Notes under the pieces: generated by a model
Databases searched by the model: none
What the model was told of the DNA's origin: nothing
The model's input: the letters and a program-made list of their open reading frames with translations, nothing else
In this document: in pieces, positions 1-8,467 of the stretch
Numbering within the stretch: position 1 is the first letter of the stretch
Layout: every line of letters starts with the position of its first letter
Made by a program: the position numbers and the translations under genes
From: Rhodospirillales bacterium
GTDB taxonomy: Bacteria; Pseudomonadota; Alphaproteobacteria; Micavibrionales; Micavibrionaceae
Length of the DNA: 64,000 nucleotides
NCBI GenBank assembly: GCA_020638295.1
Contig: JACKIU010000002.1
Location: forward strand, 186,001-250,000
Direction: 5' to 3'

Positions 1-1431
1 CATCCGCTCAGGGTCTTTCATCCGCACACAGCCCGAAGACGCCGCCCGGTTGGCTCGCTCAAAATAATGCCGCTCATTCGTATCATGCAGATAAATATTA
101 TAGGCATTCGGCATCAAAACCCGAATCTGCCCGAGCGGATTATGCGCCCCGGGAATTTGGACCATCCGCAAACCTTTAAGCTCTTCCGCCGTAATATTCT
201 CCCAGTCAAACGCCAGCGGATCAAGCGTCATCGCCTCATCGCCAACACCGCCGATCAACTGCATACCTTTGTGTGAAAGATATTCAGGGTCTTCTCGCAG
301 TTTCGGTAAAATATCATCCTTCTTGATCGTCGGCGGCACCGTCCAGTCCGGATTAAAGCGCACCCCGTGAATTTCCGCCCGAAAGATATTCGTCGGACGC
401 TTTTGCCGCCCGACAATCACCGGCATTTCAAACGCCACGCGCCCGTCTTCAACCGCCCACAACATCGCCGAAGGAATATTCACCACCACAAAATGATCGG
501 GCTTTTCTTCCTCAACCCAGCGCAGCCGCTCCAGATTGGCGATCAGTTGCAGAATTTTATTCTGCCGCGAAATATTCATGATATCGAGCGTCTGGCGCCC
601 GACAATCCCGTCATCCTTCAACCCGTTTTCCCGCTGAAAACGAATAATCGCCGCCGCCAGTTTATCGTCATACAGATATTCATCCTCGCTCTGCGGCCCA
701 TCGACCGCCAAACGCACACGCAAATCCGGCACGGCCTTGTCCCGTTCATTCGGATGCAGCAGCCCGGACATACGAATCGGCAAAACAGCTTCATAGGCTT
801 CCGGCTTGCTATTCACCAGCCGTATCAACTCACTCTGAACAGTCTTGTATGTTTGCCCGCGCGGCTCAAAGGATTCAATGAGATCCCCAACATCGCGCTG
901 CGCGTTCAGGCGCTCAAAAAGATACTCGCCAGCCAACGGCGCGCGCCAATATCGCCGATGCGATTTCAACGACACCGGATTAACCCGAATGCCAGTTAAA
1001 TCCTGCGCCAGCCGCAAATACGAATCGCTGAGCAACACGTCAAGATCGGCGAGTTGCGCCTCTTCATCCTTGTCCATCAACCCGTAAATCTCTTTGAGAT
1101 GATAGCTGTAAGGATTAAGGCCATGTGTCCAACTCTTCTCAAGAATCTTCAACATATCACGTGCATTCGATTTCACCCGCGAACGGCCGACCCAATACGG
1201 CTCATACCCGCGCGCCTGATAAAACGCCCGCAGGGCCGCAGCATCTTTTAATCGCCGCTGGCCCGCTTTTGAACCGATAATCTCGTGAATTGCCCCACCA
1301 ACACCGACAACCGGCGCACTTAAAAGCTGCTCGGCGCTCACTTCATGTTGCGCACACACAGGCGCGACCGGAATGGCCAAAGCCACAGAACCGACAACTA
1401 AACTGGAATAAAACAGAAACTTGCGCGTCAT
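1..1431 (-). CDS. L,D-transpeptidase (YcbB/LdtD type), 3' end cut by the window edge
   Basis: Periplasmic peptidoglycan cross-linking enzyme that forms 3-3 links between diaminopimelate residues. The frame is open from an ATG at 1431 to the window edge, giving 477 residues with the C-terminus missing. A signal peptide ends near residue 27 (PVCA, then QHE). A peptidoglycan-binding-like helical segment follows in the middle (FQRENGLKDDGIVG). The YkuD catalytic domain is at the end, with His449 in LHDT and the catalytic Cys468 in SSGCVRM. This order of domains is that of the long YcbB/LdtD branch rather than of short YkuD proteins. Only the last part of the domain lies outside the window. No other family shares both motifs in this arrangement. 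The gene is probably its own unit, 66 bp downstream of ilvD on the same strand. Confidence 0.93.
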   Translation of the reverse strand, partial: MTRKFLFYSSLVVGSVALAIPVAPVCAQHEVSAEQLLSAPVVGVGGAIHEIIGSKAGQRRLKDAAALRAFYQARGYEPYWVGRSRVKSNARDMLKILEKSWTHGLNPYSYHLKEIYGLMDKDEEAQLADLDVLLSDSYLRLAQDLTGIRVNPVSLKSHRRYWRAPLAGEYLFERLNAQRDVGDLIESFEPRGQTYKTVQSELIRLVNSKPEAYEAVLPIRMSGLLHPNERDKAVPDLRVRLAVDGPQSEDEYLYDDKLAAAIIRFQRENGLKDDGIVGRQTLDIMNISRQNKILQLIANLERLRWVEEEKPDHFVVVNIPSAMLWAVEDGRVAFEMPVIVGRQKRPTNIFRAEIHGVRFNPDWTVPPTIKKDDILPKLREDPEYLSHKGMQLIGGVGDEAMTLDPLAFDWENITAEELKGLRMVQIPGAHNPLGQIRVLMPNAYNIYLHDTNERHYFERANRAASSGCVRMKDPERM

Positions 1432-1497
1432 GACACTTAAGGAAAGATATGAATCACCTTCCCCCAATCTAGCATGAAACCCTCAATTTTCCATGAA

Positions 1498-3267
1498 CTA
1501 AAGATCGACAAACGTGTGGGTTTCTTTCTCAGCCCCCGGATGCGTCACCGCCCCGCCGCGCGCCGGACCGACCTGATCGGCATATTTCCACAGCGCACCG
1601 GACTGGTAATTGGTTTGACGCGGTGTCCATTCGGCCTTGCGCGCCGCCAGATCTTCTTCGCTCAATTTCACATCCAGCGTCCCGGCCTCGGCATCAATGC
1701 GAATAATATCGCCGTCGCGTATCAAAGCGATCGGCCCTCCCACAGCTGCTTCCGGCCCGACATGGCCGATACAAAAACCGCGCGTTCCGCCGGAAAAACG
1801 CCCATCGGTAATCAACGCAATCTTCTCGCCCATACCTTGCCCATACAGCGCCGCCGTCGTCGAGAGCATCTCTTTCATGCCCGGCCCGCCCTTCGGCCCT
1901 TCATAGCGCAGAACAATGACTTCGCCTTCTTCATAGGCGCGTTCGGACACAGCCTTGTAACAGGCATCCTCACCGTCAAACACCCGCGCCGGGCCTTCAA
2001 ACACCAGCTGCTTAAGCCCCGCAATCTTCACAATCGCCCCTTCCGGCGCCAGATTGCCCTGCAAACCGACAACCCCGCCCGTGGGATAAATGGGATTGGA
2101 ACAGCGGAACACAACATCCTGCCCCTCGGGAAATTCAACATCGGCGACATTCTCCGCCAGCGTCTTACCCGTAACGGTAATGCAATCACCATGCAAATAA
2201 CCGTGATCCAGCAATTCCTTAATCACCACGGCCACACCGCCAATATCGTGCAAATGCTTGGACAAATAGGTGCCGCCGGGACGCAAATTCGCGATATACG
2301 GCGTGCGTTTGAACACTTCGGCCACATCGAACAAATCAAACTTGATCCCCGCTTCATGCGCGATCGCCGGCAAGTGCAACGCCGCATTCGTCGAGCCGCC
2401 GGTCGCCGCCACAATCGCCGCAGCATTTTCCAGAGATTTCCGCGTAATAATATCGCGCGGCAGCGGCCCACCATTCTTAATCAGGTCCACCACGACCTTG
2501 CCGGAATCCTGCGCAAAACAGCCCTTGCTCTCATCCACCGCCGGCACGCCGTTCGCGCCCGGTACAGCCAGCCCCATCACCTCGGCCACGCAGGACATCG
2601 TGTTGGCGGTAAACTGCCCGCCGCACGCCCCCGCGCCCGGCAAAGCTCCACATTCACAGGCATACAAATCCGCATCGTCGATCTTACCGACCGAATGCTC
2701 ACCCACCGCCTCATATACCGTCACAATATCGGCATCTTTGCCCTTATATTTCCCCGGCAGAATCGTCCCGCCATACAGGAACACGCTCGGCACGTTCAGC
2801 CGCGCCATAACCATCATCATCCCCGGCAGGGATTTGTCACATCCCGCCAGTCCGACCAGCGCATCATAACAGTGCCCGCGCATCGTCAACTCAACACTAT
2901 CCGCAATCACATCCCGTGAAGCCAGCGAAGACCGCATCCCCTCATGCCCCATCGCAATCCCGTCGGTCACGGTAATCGTGCAAAACTCACGTGGCGTCGC
3001 CCCGGCCGCTTTCACCCCTTTTTTAACGTCTTGGGCAATATCGGCCAACTTGATATTGCACGGCGCGGCCTCGTTCCAGCATGTCGCCACACCCACGAGC
3101 GGCTTGGCAATATCCTCATCCGTGAGCCCCATGGCCCGCAGCATCGCGCGGTGCGGCGCGCTATCCGGCCCTACGGTCGTGTAACGGCTCACAAGTTTAG
3201 ATTTATCCCACTCACCCCCACCATTTTTAGGGTCGGCATTCGGATGCGCGCGTTTTTCGTCGTACAT
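1498..3267 (-). CDS. ilvD: Dihydroxy-acid dehydratase
   Basis: Cytoplasmic iron-sulfur enzyme that dehydrates 2,3-dihydroxy-isovalerate and 2,3-dihydroxy-3-methylvalerate to the 2-keto acids of valine and isoleucine synthesis. It has 589 residues, normal for the family. The three cluster-ligand cysteines are visible as Cys63 (VATCWNEAAPC), Cys143 (LAGCDKSLPG) and Cys215 (GAGACGGQFTANTM), and the C-terminal part has GRFSGGTRGFCIGH with the serine used in catalysis. The ATG at 3267 is preceded by GGAG. The aminotransferase that ends the same pathway, ilvE, lies separately at 35458. No leader-peptide attenuator was seen upstream. Confidence 0.97.
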   Translation of the reverse strand: MYDEKRAHPNADPKNGGGEWDKSKLVSRYTTVGPDSAPHRAMLRAMGLTDEDIAKPLVGVATCWNEAAPCNIKLADIAQDVKKGVKAAGATPREFCTITVTDGIAMGHEGMRSSLASRDVIADSVELTMRGHCYDALVGLAGCDKSLPGMMMVMARLNVPSVFLYGGTILPGKYKGKDADIVTVYEAVGEHSVGKIDDADLYACECGALPGAGACGGQFTANTMSCVAEVMGLAVPGANGVPAVDESKGCFAQDSGKVVVDLIKNGGPLPRDIITRKSLENAAAIVAATGGSTNAALHLPAIAHEAGIKFDLFDVAEVFKRTPYIANLRPGGTYLSKHLHDIGGVAVVIKELLDHGYLHGDCITVTGKTLAENVADVEFPEGQDVVFRCSNPIYPTGGVVGLQGNLAPEGAIVKIAGLKQLVFEGPARVFDGEDACYKAVSERAYEEGEVIVLRYEGPKGGPGMKEMLSTTAALYGQGMGEKIALITDGRFSGGTRGFCIGHVGPEAAVGGPIALIRDGDIIRIDAEAGTLDVKLSEEDLAARKAEWTPRQTNYQSGALWKYADQVGPARGGAVTHPGAEKETHTFVDL

Positions 3268-3353
3268 GCTTCAAATCTCCAATCTCTTCAGGCCGCCACA
3301 ATGGAAGAACTCACCACAGAAAACAAGAGTCTTTAACAGAAAATTAACGTTTT

Positions 3354-3369
3354 CATAATTACAATTATG
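3354..3369. promoter_or_regulatory. Perfect 7-bp palindrome upstream of an orphan gene
   Basis: CATAATT, AC, AATTATG lies in the 142-bp divergent gap between ilvD and the gene at 3410, about 40 bp before that gene's ATG. It is AT-rich and symmetrical, so it could be a regulator site or simply promoter AT-richness. No matching site was seen elsewhere in the window. Confidence 0.25.
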
Positions 3370-3409
3370 GTGTGTAAAATTTGGTGGTTTTTGAATCTGG
3401 AGAACTTCA

Positions 3410-4342
3410 ATGGGAAAAGTGAGCGGTTATTATCATATACTGGGCGTTGGCGGTGTAACTCAAGATGCAAGTGGACGCGTAGTCCCGGCAACCTCAGACA
3501 ATATTGAACAATATTTCCAGCAGCCTTTTCCTGATGAATCGCCCCATTTCGAAGATAAAGGGTTTGCGATCAGCGTGCCTAGTGATCCTATGTTCCATGA
3601 CGACGGCTTCGCCATAACCCCGCCAAGCGCCGCAGACAGCCAAGAATTTAAAGCTTGCGCCGAATATGCCAAACAACACGGCCTTACAGCCGTACTGGTT
3701 CAGCCTAGGCAGGATGTCGACGCGAACGGTCGCCTCTCAGGCATGACAACACTCAGGGATGATGCGCCAATCGTCGTTTACCTTGACCTGAACGGAAACG
3801 AAGTCAACCCGAAGGACGCCCCGGGTTATGGACCGCTTTCGGGGATTGACGCTGATTTCCTTGGACAATTCTTCAATGGCGTATCTCTACCCTCCTATTC
3901 AACAAACGACACCGTTGTCGATTCTTATTTCACCCGTGGTCAGCTTGGCTCTGGTGCCGAAGATTACAATCCGGCAATTTTTATGTACAATATGGGCGTG
4001 CAAGCAGGTGACATTAAGCTTGGCGAACCGCATATTGTCACCGTTGACGATAAAAGCTATTTGGTGCGCCAGGACGAGGGCGAAATGGAGGTTGCGCCGC
4101 TCTACGGCCAAGATTTTCCTGCGATTGAGGATGCCTTAAGAGAACTGAAACAACACGCCACACTTGCAGATGTTGTCGGCAAACCGACGGAGCATTTTGG
4201 CGAGGCCAATCATCAGTCAAGTGATACGAGTCTGGCCATAGAGATAGAGCTTCCCAAAAGCATCAAAGAGGCATTAGCATCAATACTTGAACTGAAGACA
4301 CCGACAGTAAATGTCGCTCTAGACACGATGAAACTGACTTAA
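3410..4342 (+). CDS. Unrecognised 310-residue protein
   Basis: I do not recognise this protein. It is acidic, with no signal peptide and no membrane segment. The N-terminal 70 residues contain a short internal duplication: KGFAISVPSDP and, about 20 residues later, DGFAITPPSAA. The middle has several Asp/Asn/Gly-rich turns (LDLNGNEVNPKDAPGYG), and the C-terminus is helical (SIKEALASILELK). The ATG at 3410 follows GGAG at a good distance. It converges on the PH-domain pair at 4354, 11 bp away, and is divergent from ilvD, so it appears to be a single-gene unit. Codon use looks like that of its neighbours and there is no sign of decay. Confidence 0.7.
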   Translation: MGKVSGYYHILGVGGVTQDASGRVVPATSDNIEQYFQQPFPDESPHFEDKGFAISVPSDPMFHDDGFAITPPSAADSQEFKACAEYAKQHGLTAVLVQPRQDVDANGRLSGMTTLRDDAPIVVYLDLNGNEVNPKDAPGYGPLSGIDADFLGQFFNGVSLPSYSTNDTVVDSYFTRGQLGSGAEDYNPAIFMYNMGVQAGDIKLGEPHIVTVDDKSYLVRQDEGEMEVAPLYGQDFPAIEDALRELKQHATLADVVGKPTEHFGEANHQSSDTSLAIEIELPKSIKEALASILELKTPTVNVALDTMKLT

Positions 4343-4353
4343 AAACAAGCAGC

Positions 4354-4857
4354 CTATTCTTCGCCGCCCCGCTCGTCATCGACCAACGTCAGGCGGTTAT
4401 ACGCCTGCCGGATTTCCGGACCGTTGGCCACGTAAGGAATCACCACATAACGCTGGCCCGTGCCCATAATCACGACGTTGGAATAGCCCATGAGATAGCC
4501 CGGCGGCATCCGCTCCAGCTCGACGCTTTCAATCTTTGAAAAACGGATATCCACAACATCAATCTGCAAAATCCCGTAGCGGAAAAACATCCGTTTATCG
4601 GTCAGCACCAGCATCAGGATCTCTTTTTTGATCGTCGCATAGGCGAACATGATCACGGCCGTCACTGCTAACAAAACTCCCAGTTCAAAAACCAGCAAAC
4701 TGACAATCACCGCAAAAACAAACACGCCAATCGATTTCCAGTAAATCCCGGGGCTACTGATCACCGCTTGTTCAACGATCTGCTCGCCCGGCACCAACAA
4801 TGACTCAGGATTGGCCCTCTTAAACAACCCGCCGCTTTTTTGTTCTATGTCAGCCAT
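4354..4857 (-). CDS. PH-domain (bPH2) membrane protein, second of a pair
   Basis: 167-residue membrane protein of the YdbS/YdbT bacterial pleckstrin-homology family. A pair of transmembrane helices lies at about 38-75 (WKSIGVFVFAVIVSLLVFEL onward), followed by a bPH2 domain with the family core LVLTDKRMFFRYGIL and IRFSKIESVELER. The function of such proteins is not settled. It starts 23 bp downstream of the stop of the related gene 4881-5411 on the same strand, so the two are almost certainly one operon and may form a heteromeric complex. Confidence 0.8.
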   Translation of the reverse strand: MADIEQKSGGLFKRANPESLLVPGEQIVEQAVISSPGIYWKSIGVFVFAVIVSLLVFELGVLLAVTAVIMFAYATIKKEILMLVLTDKRMFFRYGILQIDVVDIRFSKIESVELERMPPGYLMGYSNVVIMGTGQRYVVIPYVANGPEIRQAYNRLTLVDDERGGEE

Positions 4858-4880
4858 AATGCTCTCCTTAAATTACCACA

Positions 4881-5411
4881 CTATATTGAGCGTGCACGCT
4901 CTATCGCCTGACGAAATGCGATCGGATTTTCAATCGGCGGCAAAATCACCTCGCCGATCCCCATCCCGCGTACCGCAATCCGTCCATAATCAAAAAGCCG
5001 TCCTAAAATCGTCTGCAAAACATTGACCCCTTCAATCCGGTCAATGCTCATCTCTCCGACCTGCCGCGCCACCAGCCCGCGCTTGTAAACCAGCCGCTGG
5101 TTGGTAATCGCAATTTCCGTCGTCGCCTTCACGACCATCATTTGCGCAAAGCTGAGCAAGCCCAGAACAAACGCGATAAACGCTGCAATCCGCATGCCGG
5201 GATGCAAATACTGCACCCCTTCAAATGTCGGCAGCTCTCTGGGAAACCAGCCCATCTGCTTATAAACAATCACCCCGCCGACCACAATCATCAGGCTGAT
5301 CACAATCCCCCAGAGTATCGCCATGAACGAATGCACCGTATACATCCAGTGAAACTTTCCGACATGGACCAATTCTTCATTAGCCCCCAGCGATTGCTCA
5401 ACGTAAAGCAT
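4881..5411 (-). CDS. PH-domain (bPH2) membrane protein, first of a pair
   Basis: 176-residue paralogue of the downstream gene. Two strong transmembrane segments lie at about 29-51 and 76-96. The bPH2 core is ITNQRLVYKRGLVARQVGEMSIDRIEGVNVLQTILGR in outline, with the typical DRIEGV strand. The ATG at 5411 opens the operon. The orphan gene at 5518 is divergent across a 106-bp gap. Assignment to the bPH2 family is firm. The cellular role is unknown. Confidence 0.8.
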   Translation of the reverse strand: MLYVEQSLGANEELVHVGKFHWMYTVHSFMAILWGIVISLMIVVGGVIVYKQMGWFPRELPTFEGVQYLHPGMRIAAFIAFVLGLLSFAQMMVVKATTEIAITNQRLVYKRGLVARQVGEMSIDRIEGVNVLQTILGRLFDYGRIAVRGMGIGEVILPPIENPIAFRQAIERARSI

Positions 5412-5485
5412 TCAAAATCCTTTTATTTACCTTGTAAAAATCTATCGTGATATACCGAGCCACGCAACTGGGACTTAAATATTTG

Positions 5486-5506
5486 AACATATTATTTTAA
5501 TATGTT
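5486..5506. promoter_or_regulatory. 9-bp perfect stem-loop just before an orphan gene
   Basis: AACATATTA, TTT, TAATATGTT is a perfect 9-bp inverted repeat ending 11 nt before the ATG at 5518. It is all A/T except one C/G pair at each side. The gene shows no Shine-Dalgarno sequence in the remaining gap, so the site may be an operator, part of the promoter, or a leader hairpin. Confidence 0.35.
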
Positions 5507-5517
5507 AAACAGTCACC

Positions 5518-6474
5518 ATGACCAACACCGAAAACAGCGCTATCCCAAACAATCAGACACCCTCCCATTTTGGCGCGGCAGCGACTGCCGTACTCTTGTT
5601 TCATGATGTAAAATCAGGTTTTGAGTCCGTATCGAATAAAGTTTCAATCCCGAACCATCCTCCTGATGCCTTTGTGAATTTCTGGACAAAGCGCGTCGGC
5701 ATCCCGCCGCAGGATTTTTTAGCCCATTACGAAGAAATTCTTGAGGGCCTTAATATACAGATAAAACTCTCAACCACAGGCGCAGACACACTTGAACTCG
5801 AACTTACCGCCGGAACAGCCGGTCAGGGCTTTACCGGCGCCACCACAAAGACCTTAAAAGAAAAAAGAAGCTTTGATCTGGCCAACGGCGTTATAAACCC
5901 CGGCTTTATAAATAACCCCTTGGGCAAAGCCGCACCCGCGCGTGAGATATTGCGCAAATCCTTTGAATTGGGTCACATCCTTGGCTGTAATACCGTAAAT
6001 ATCGAAGCCACTCGCACAGGGGCCTATCTTTGGACGCAATGCTTTAATATCGATAGGATCAGCCCCAAATACACAGCCCATATGAAAGAGCGCCTTGGCA
6101 ACATACAAACTTTAATCGCTCATGAAACATATACATTCCTTTATGAAGCCATTGATCGCGGAGATTTGGAAGCGATAGCACAATGTGGTGAAACCACCCC
6201 TCACAGGCTTAAGAATCGTGCATATATGCGGCTTTACGAGCAAACCGTGCATCAGACCAACCCGCCTCCGATAACAATCGGCAAATACATCTTGATGGAT
6301 GACATGGTCAAATGCTGGTTGGGTAGCGCCGATTTGCAAAACCCGAGGGACTGCGCCCGCCTTGAGTCCGTACTGGGAAGATGGCGGCAACCGGAATTAA
6401 GAACACGGGCAAAGCTTAACGCCCTTTCTGGACAATCATCTAAACTGACTGACGAGGTCAGGGCCCAGATCTAA
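5518..6474 (+). CDS. Unrecognised 318-residue protein
   Basis: No family is recognised with confidence. There is no signal peptide or membrane segment. The N-terminal 20 residues are polar and low in complexity, as in the other orphan proteins here. The middle is beta-rich (IQIKLSTTGADTLELELTAG). A segment near residues 150-180 (GHILGCNTVNIEATRTGAYLW) has the helix-strand-GxYxW look of some GNAT-like folds, which is only a guess. The C-terminal 100 residues are helical. Its stop overlaps that of the convergent pfk gene by 4 bp. A perfect palindrome sits right upstream, and no clear ribosome-binding site is visible. Confidence 0.65.
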   Translation: MTNTENSAIPNNQTPSHFGAAATAVLLFHDVKSGFESVSNKVSIPNHPPDAFVNFWTKRVGIPPQDFLAHYEEILEGLNIQIKLSTTGADTLELELTAGTAGQGFTGATTKTLKEKRSFDLANGVINPGFINNPLGKAAPAREILRKSFELGHILGCNTVNIEATRTGAYLWTQCFNIDRISPKYTAHMKERLGNIQTLIAHETYTFLYEAIDRGDLEAIAQCGETTPHRLKNRAYMRLYEQTVHQTNPPPITIGKYILMDDMVKCWLGSADLQNPRDCARLESVLGRWRQPELRTRAKLNALSGQSSKLTDEVRAQI

Positions 6475-7547
6475 TCCCCGAATGAAATCCCTAAAGACCG
6501 TGCCGTATGGACCAAAAAGCTGTCCTGCTTCACCACACGGCATTCTTTAATCGCATCTTCAATCGGCACCGCCACAGCCTGCCCGCCTTGCCAACCGACC
6601 ATCTTGCCGAAATCACCGGCCTCGATCAAATCCACCGCCTTTATCCCCAAGGCCTGCGCCAATAAACGGTCATTATGCGTCGGGTTCCCGCCGCGCTGCA
6701 CATGGCCCAGCACCGTCACCCGCGTTTCAAACCCCGTCGCCTCGGCAATTTTCGGCCCTAGATATTCGCCAATCCCACCATAACGCTTTTCACCGCCGTG
6801 ATACACCACCTGACGCTTATCCCCGTCCGGCGTTTTGGCCGCTTCCGATACGATCACCAGCGCAAAATTGCGCCCCTCGTCCTTAACGCGCTTGATCTTC
6901 CGGGCAATCCCGTCCAGCGTATAAGGAATTTCCGGAATCAAAATCACATCCGCACCGCCGGCAATCCCCGCATTCAGGGCAATATGCCCGGCATCACGCC
7001 CCATCACTTCCAAAATCATCGCCCGGTCATGGCTCGCCGCCGTCGGCTGCAAACGGTCCAGAGCCTCAGTCGCAATCCCCACAGCTGTATCAAAGCCCAC
7101 AGAAGCGTCTGTCAATGCCACGTCATTATCAATCGTCTTCGGCACGCCGATCATCGCCACGCCGCCTTTTTGCGCCAATCGGCTCAAAATATCGAAACTG
7201 CCGTCTCCGCCAATCCCGATCAGCGCCTCAATCCCCAGCGCCTTGAGCGCCGCAATCGCTTCTTCACTGCGATCAAGCACCCGCCCGTCATCCATCTCGT
7301 ATTTAAAAGGATTACGGCTATTCGTCGTCCCCAAAATCGTTCCGCCCCGACGCATGACGAATCCGTCAAAATCCGCAGGGCTCAACGCACGCACCCGGTA
7401 CGGGTCTTCCAGCAAACCCGCCGTCCCGTTCTCAATCCCGATCACCCGCCAACCGAGCAGGGCGGCCCGAAACACCACCGCACGCATCACGGCGTTCAGC
7501 CCCGCGCAATCCCCGCCACTGGTCAGAATCCCTATTGTTTTTGACAT
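6471..7547 (-). CDS. pfkA: 6-phosphofructokinase with mixed phosphodonor signature
   Basis: Glycolytic kinase converting fructose 6-phosphate to fructose 1,6-bisphosphate. The start chosen is the ATG at 7547 (358 residues), because AGGTGG sits 6 nt before it; an in-frame ATG 30 bp upstream lacks a site. Family motifs are TSGGDCAGLN near the N-terminus, GGDGS (Gly116) and PKTIDND (Lys137) with the catalytic Asp, then MEVMGRDAGH in the form LEVMGRDAGH. ATP enzymes classically have Gly at both key positions and pyrophosphate enzymes Asp and Lys. This one has Gly plus Lys, the combination of an intermediate group in which ATP users are known. The donor is therefore probably ATP, but not certain. 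Confidence 0.93.
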   Translation of the reverse strand: MSKTIGILTSGGDCAGLNAVMRAVVFRAALLGWRVIGIENGTAGLLEDPYRVRALSPADFDGFVMRRGGTILGTTNSRNPFKYEMDDGRVLDRSEEAIAALKALGIEALIGIGGDGSFDILSRLAQKGGVAMIGVPKTIDNDVALTDASVGFDTAVGIATEALDRLQPTAASHDRAMILEVMGRDAGHIALNAGIAGGADVILIPEIPYTLDGIARKIKRVKDEGRNFALVIVSEAAKTPDGDKRQVVYHGGEKRYGGIGEYLGPKIAEATGFETRVTVLGHVQRGGNPTHNDRLLAQALGIKAVDLIEAGDFGKMVGWQGGQAVAVPIEDAIKECRVVKQDSFLVHTARSLGISFGD

Positions 7548-7648
7548 GCTTACCCACCTGAAAAGTTTATATCGCATTTTAAGATGACGTTTTTTTGGTT
7601 ACCAAACAAGGTTTTATATGCTAGAATTGATTTTTTATAGGACCAAAC

Positions 7649-7870
7649 TTGTACGACTTTTCAAATATGGAAGATCAAGAAGAACTGCAGGCAAAGCTGG
7701 CCGAATACAAGAGCGAGCACGAAGCGCTCGACCACATGATTGAGCGCGCCTTGACCAGCGACCAGCCCGTCAACCTGTTCCACATGCAACAGTTGAAAAA
7801 GAAAAAACTCTGGCTGAAAGACATGATCAAAAAGATCGAAAGCGATCTGATCGACGATATTATTGCTTAG
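7649..7870 (+). CDS. DUF465 (YdcH-like) small helical protein
   Basis: 73-residue protein of the DUF465/YdcH family, common in Alphaproteobacteria and of unknown function. It is a helical hairpin with a central positively charged patch (MQQLKKKKLWLKDMI). The start is read as TTG at 7649 because AGGA stands 6-9 nt before it; the first ATG, at 7667, has no ribosome-binding site. It precedes purE by 84 bp, with a palindromic repeat in between. Confidence 0.85.
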   Translation: MYDFSNMEDQEELQAKLAEYKSEHEALDHMIERALTSDQPVNLFHMQQLKKKKLWLKDMIKKIESDLIDDIIA

Positions 7871-7887
7871 CGTAGGTACAAGATTAA

Positions 7888-7949
7888 GAGGTACAAGGTA
7901 CAAGACACCTAAAATCTCTTGCAACTTGCACCTTGCACCTTGTACCCTC
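7888..7949. repeat. Imperfect inverted repeat built from short tandem words
   Basis: Left arm 7888-7904 is GAGGTACAAGGTACAAG. The right arm, 7932-7949, reads as its complement with one bulged base and one mismatch. Both arms are made of iterated GTACAAG / CTTGCAC words that extend past the paired part. It fills the ydcH-purE gap and stops 5 bp before the purE ATG. There is no T-run, so it is not a standard terminator. Confidence 0.7.
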
Positions 7950-7954
7950 ACAAC

Positions 7955-8452
7955 ATGACACACTCAGACGAAAATCCACAAATCGGCATTATCATGGGCT
8001 CCCAAAGCGACTGGGAAACAATGGAAGAAGCCCACACCATCCTTCACGAACTTGATATCCCCCATGAGGTCCGCATTGTCTCAGCCCACCGCACGCCAGA
8101 TCGGCTCTACAGCTACGCCGAAACCGCCAAGGAACGAGGGCTGAAGGTCATTATCGCTGGCGCAGGCGGCGCGGCCCACCTGCCCGGCATGACCGCCGCC
8201 ATGACCCCGCTGCCTGTCCTCGGAGTACCGATTGAAAGCAAAGCGTTGAAAGGTATGGACTCTCTACTCTCCATCGCCCAAATGCCCGGCGGCGTGCCCG
8301 TGGGGACATTGGCTATTGGCAAATCAGGCGCAAAGAACGCCGGCCTGCTGGCGGCCGCCATTCTGGCCACGACTGATGAAACAATCGCCAAAGCGCTCGA
8401 TGAATTTCGCGCCAAGCAAACATCTTCGGTTGCCCAAACCCCTTCAGATTGA
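7955..8452 (+). CDS. purE: N5-carboxyaminoimidazole ribonucleotide mutase
   Basis: Purine-pathway enzyme that converts N5-CAIR, made by PurK, into CAIR. The start is the ATG at 7955 (165 residues); translation from the in-frame codon at 7919 would add residues encoded by the palindromic repeat. Class I PurE motifs are GSQSDWETM near residue 15, SAHRTPDRL, the GAGGAAHLPGM loop and MPGGVPVGTLAIG. purK follows 106 bp downstream, separated by a second, unrelated inverted repeat. No strong ribosome-binding site precedes the ATG. Confidence 0.96.
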   Translation: MTHSDENPQIGIIMGSQSDWETMEEAHTILHELDIPHEVRIVSAHRTPDRLYSYAETAKERGLKVIIAGAGGAAHLPGMTAAMTPLPVLGVPIESKALKGMDSLLSIAQMPGGVPVGTLAIGKSGAKNAGLLAAAILATTDETIAKALDEFRAKQTSSVAQTPSD

Positions 8453-8467
8453 TAAAACCTCAACGCC

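Noticed and set aside
367..999. 210-codon open frame antisense to the L,D-transpeptidase
   Set aside because: The opposite strand encodes an uninterrupted protein with the catalytic SSGCVR motif.
1474..2919. 481-codon open frame antisense to ilvD
   Set aside because: It mirrors ilvD, has a His/Arg/Pro-rich composition typical of antisense frames in this genome, and matches no family.
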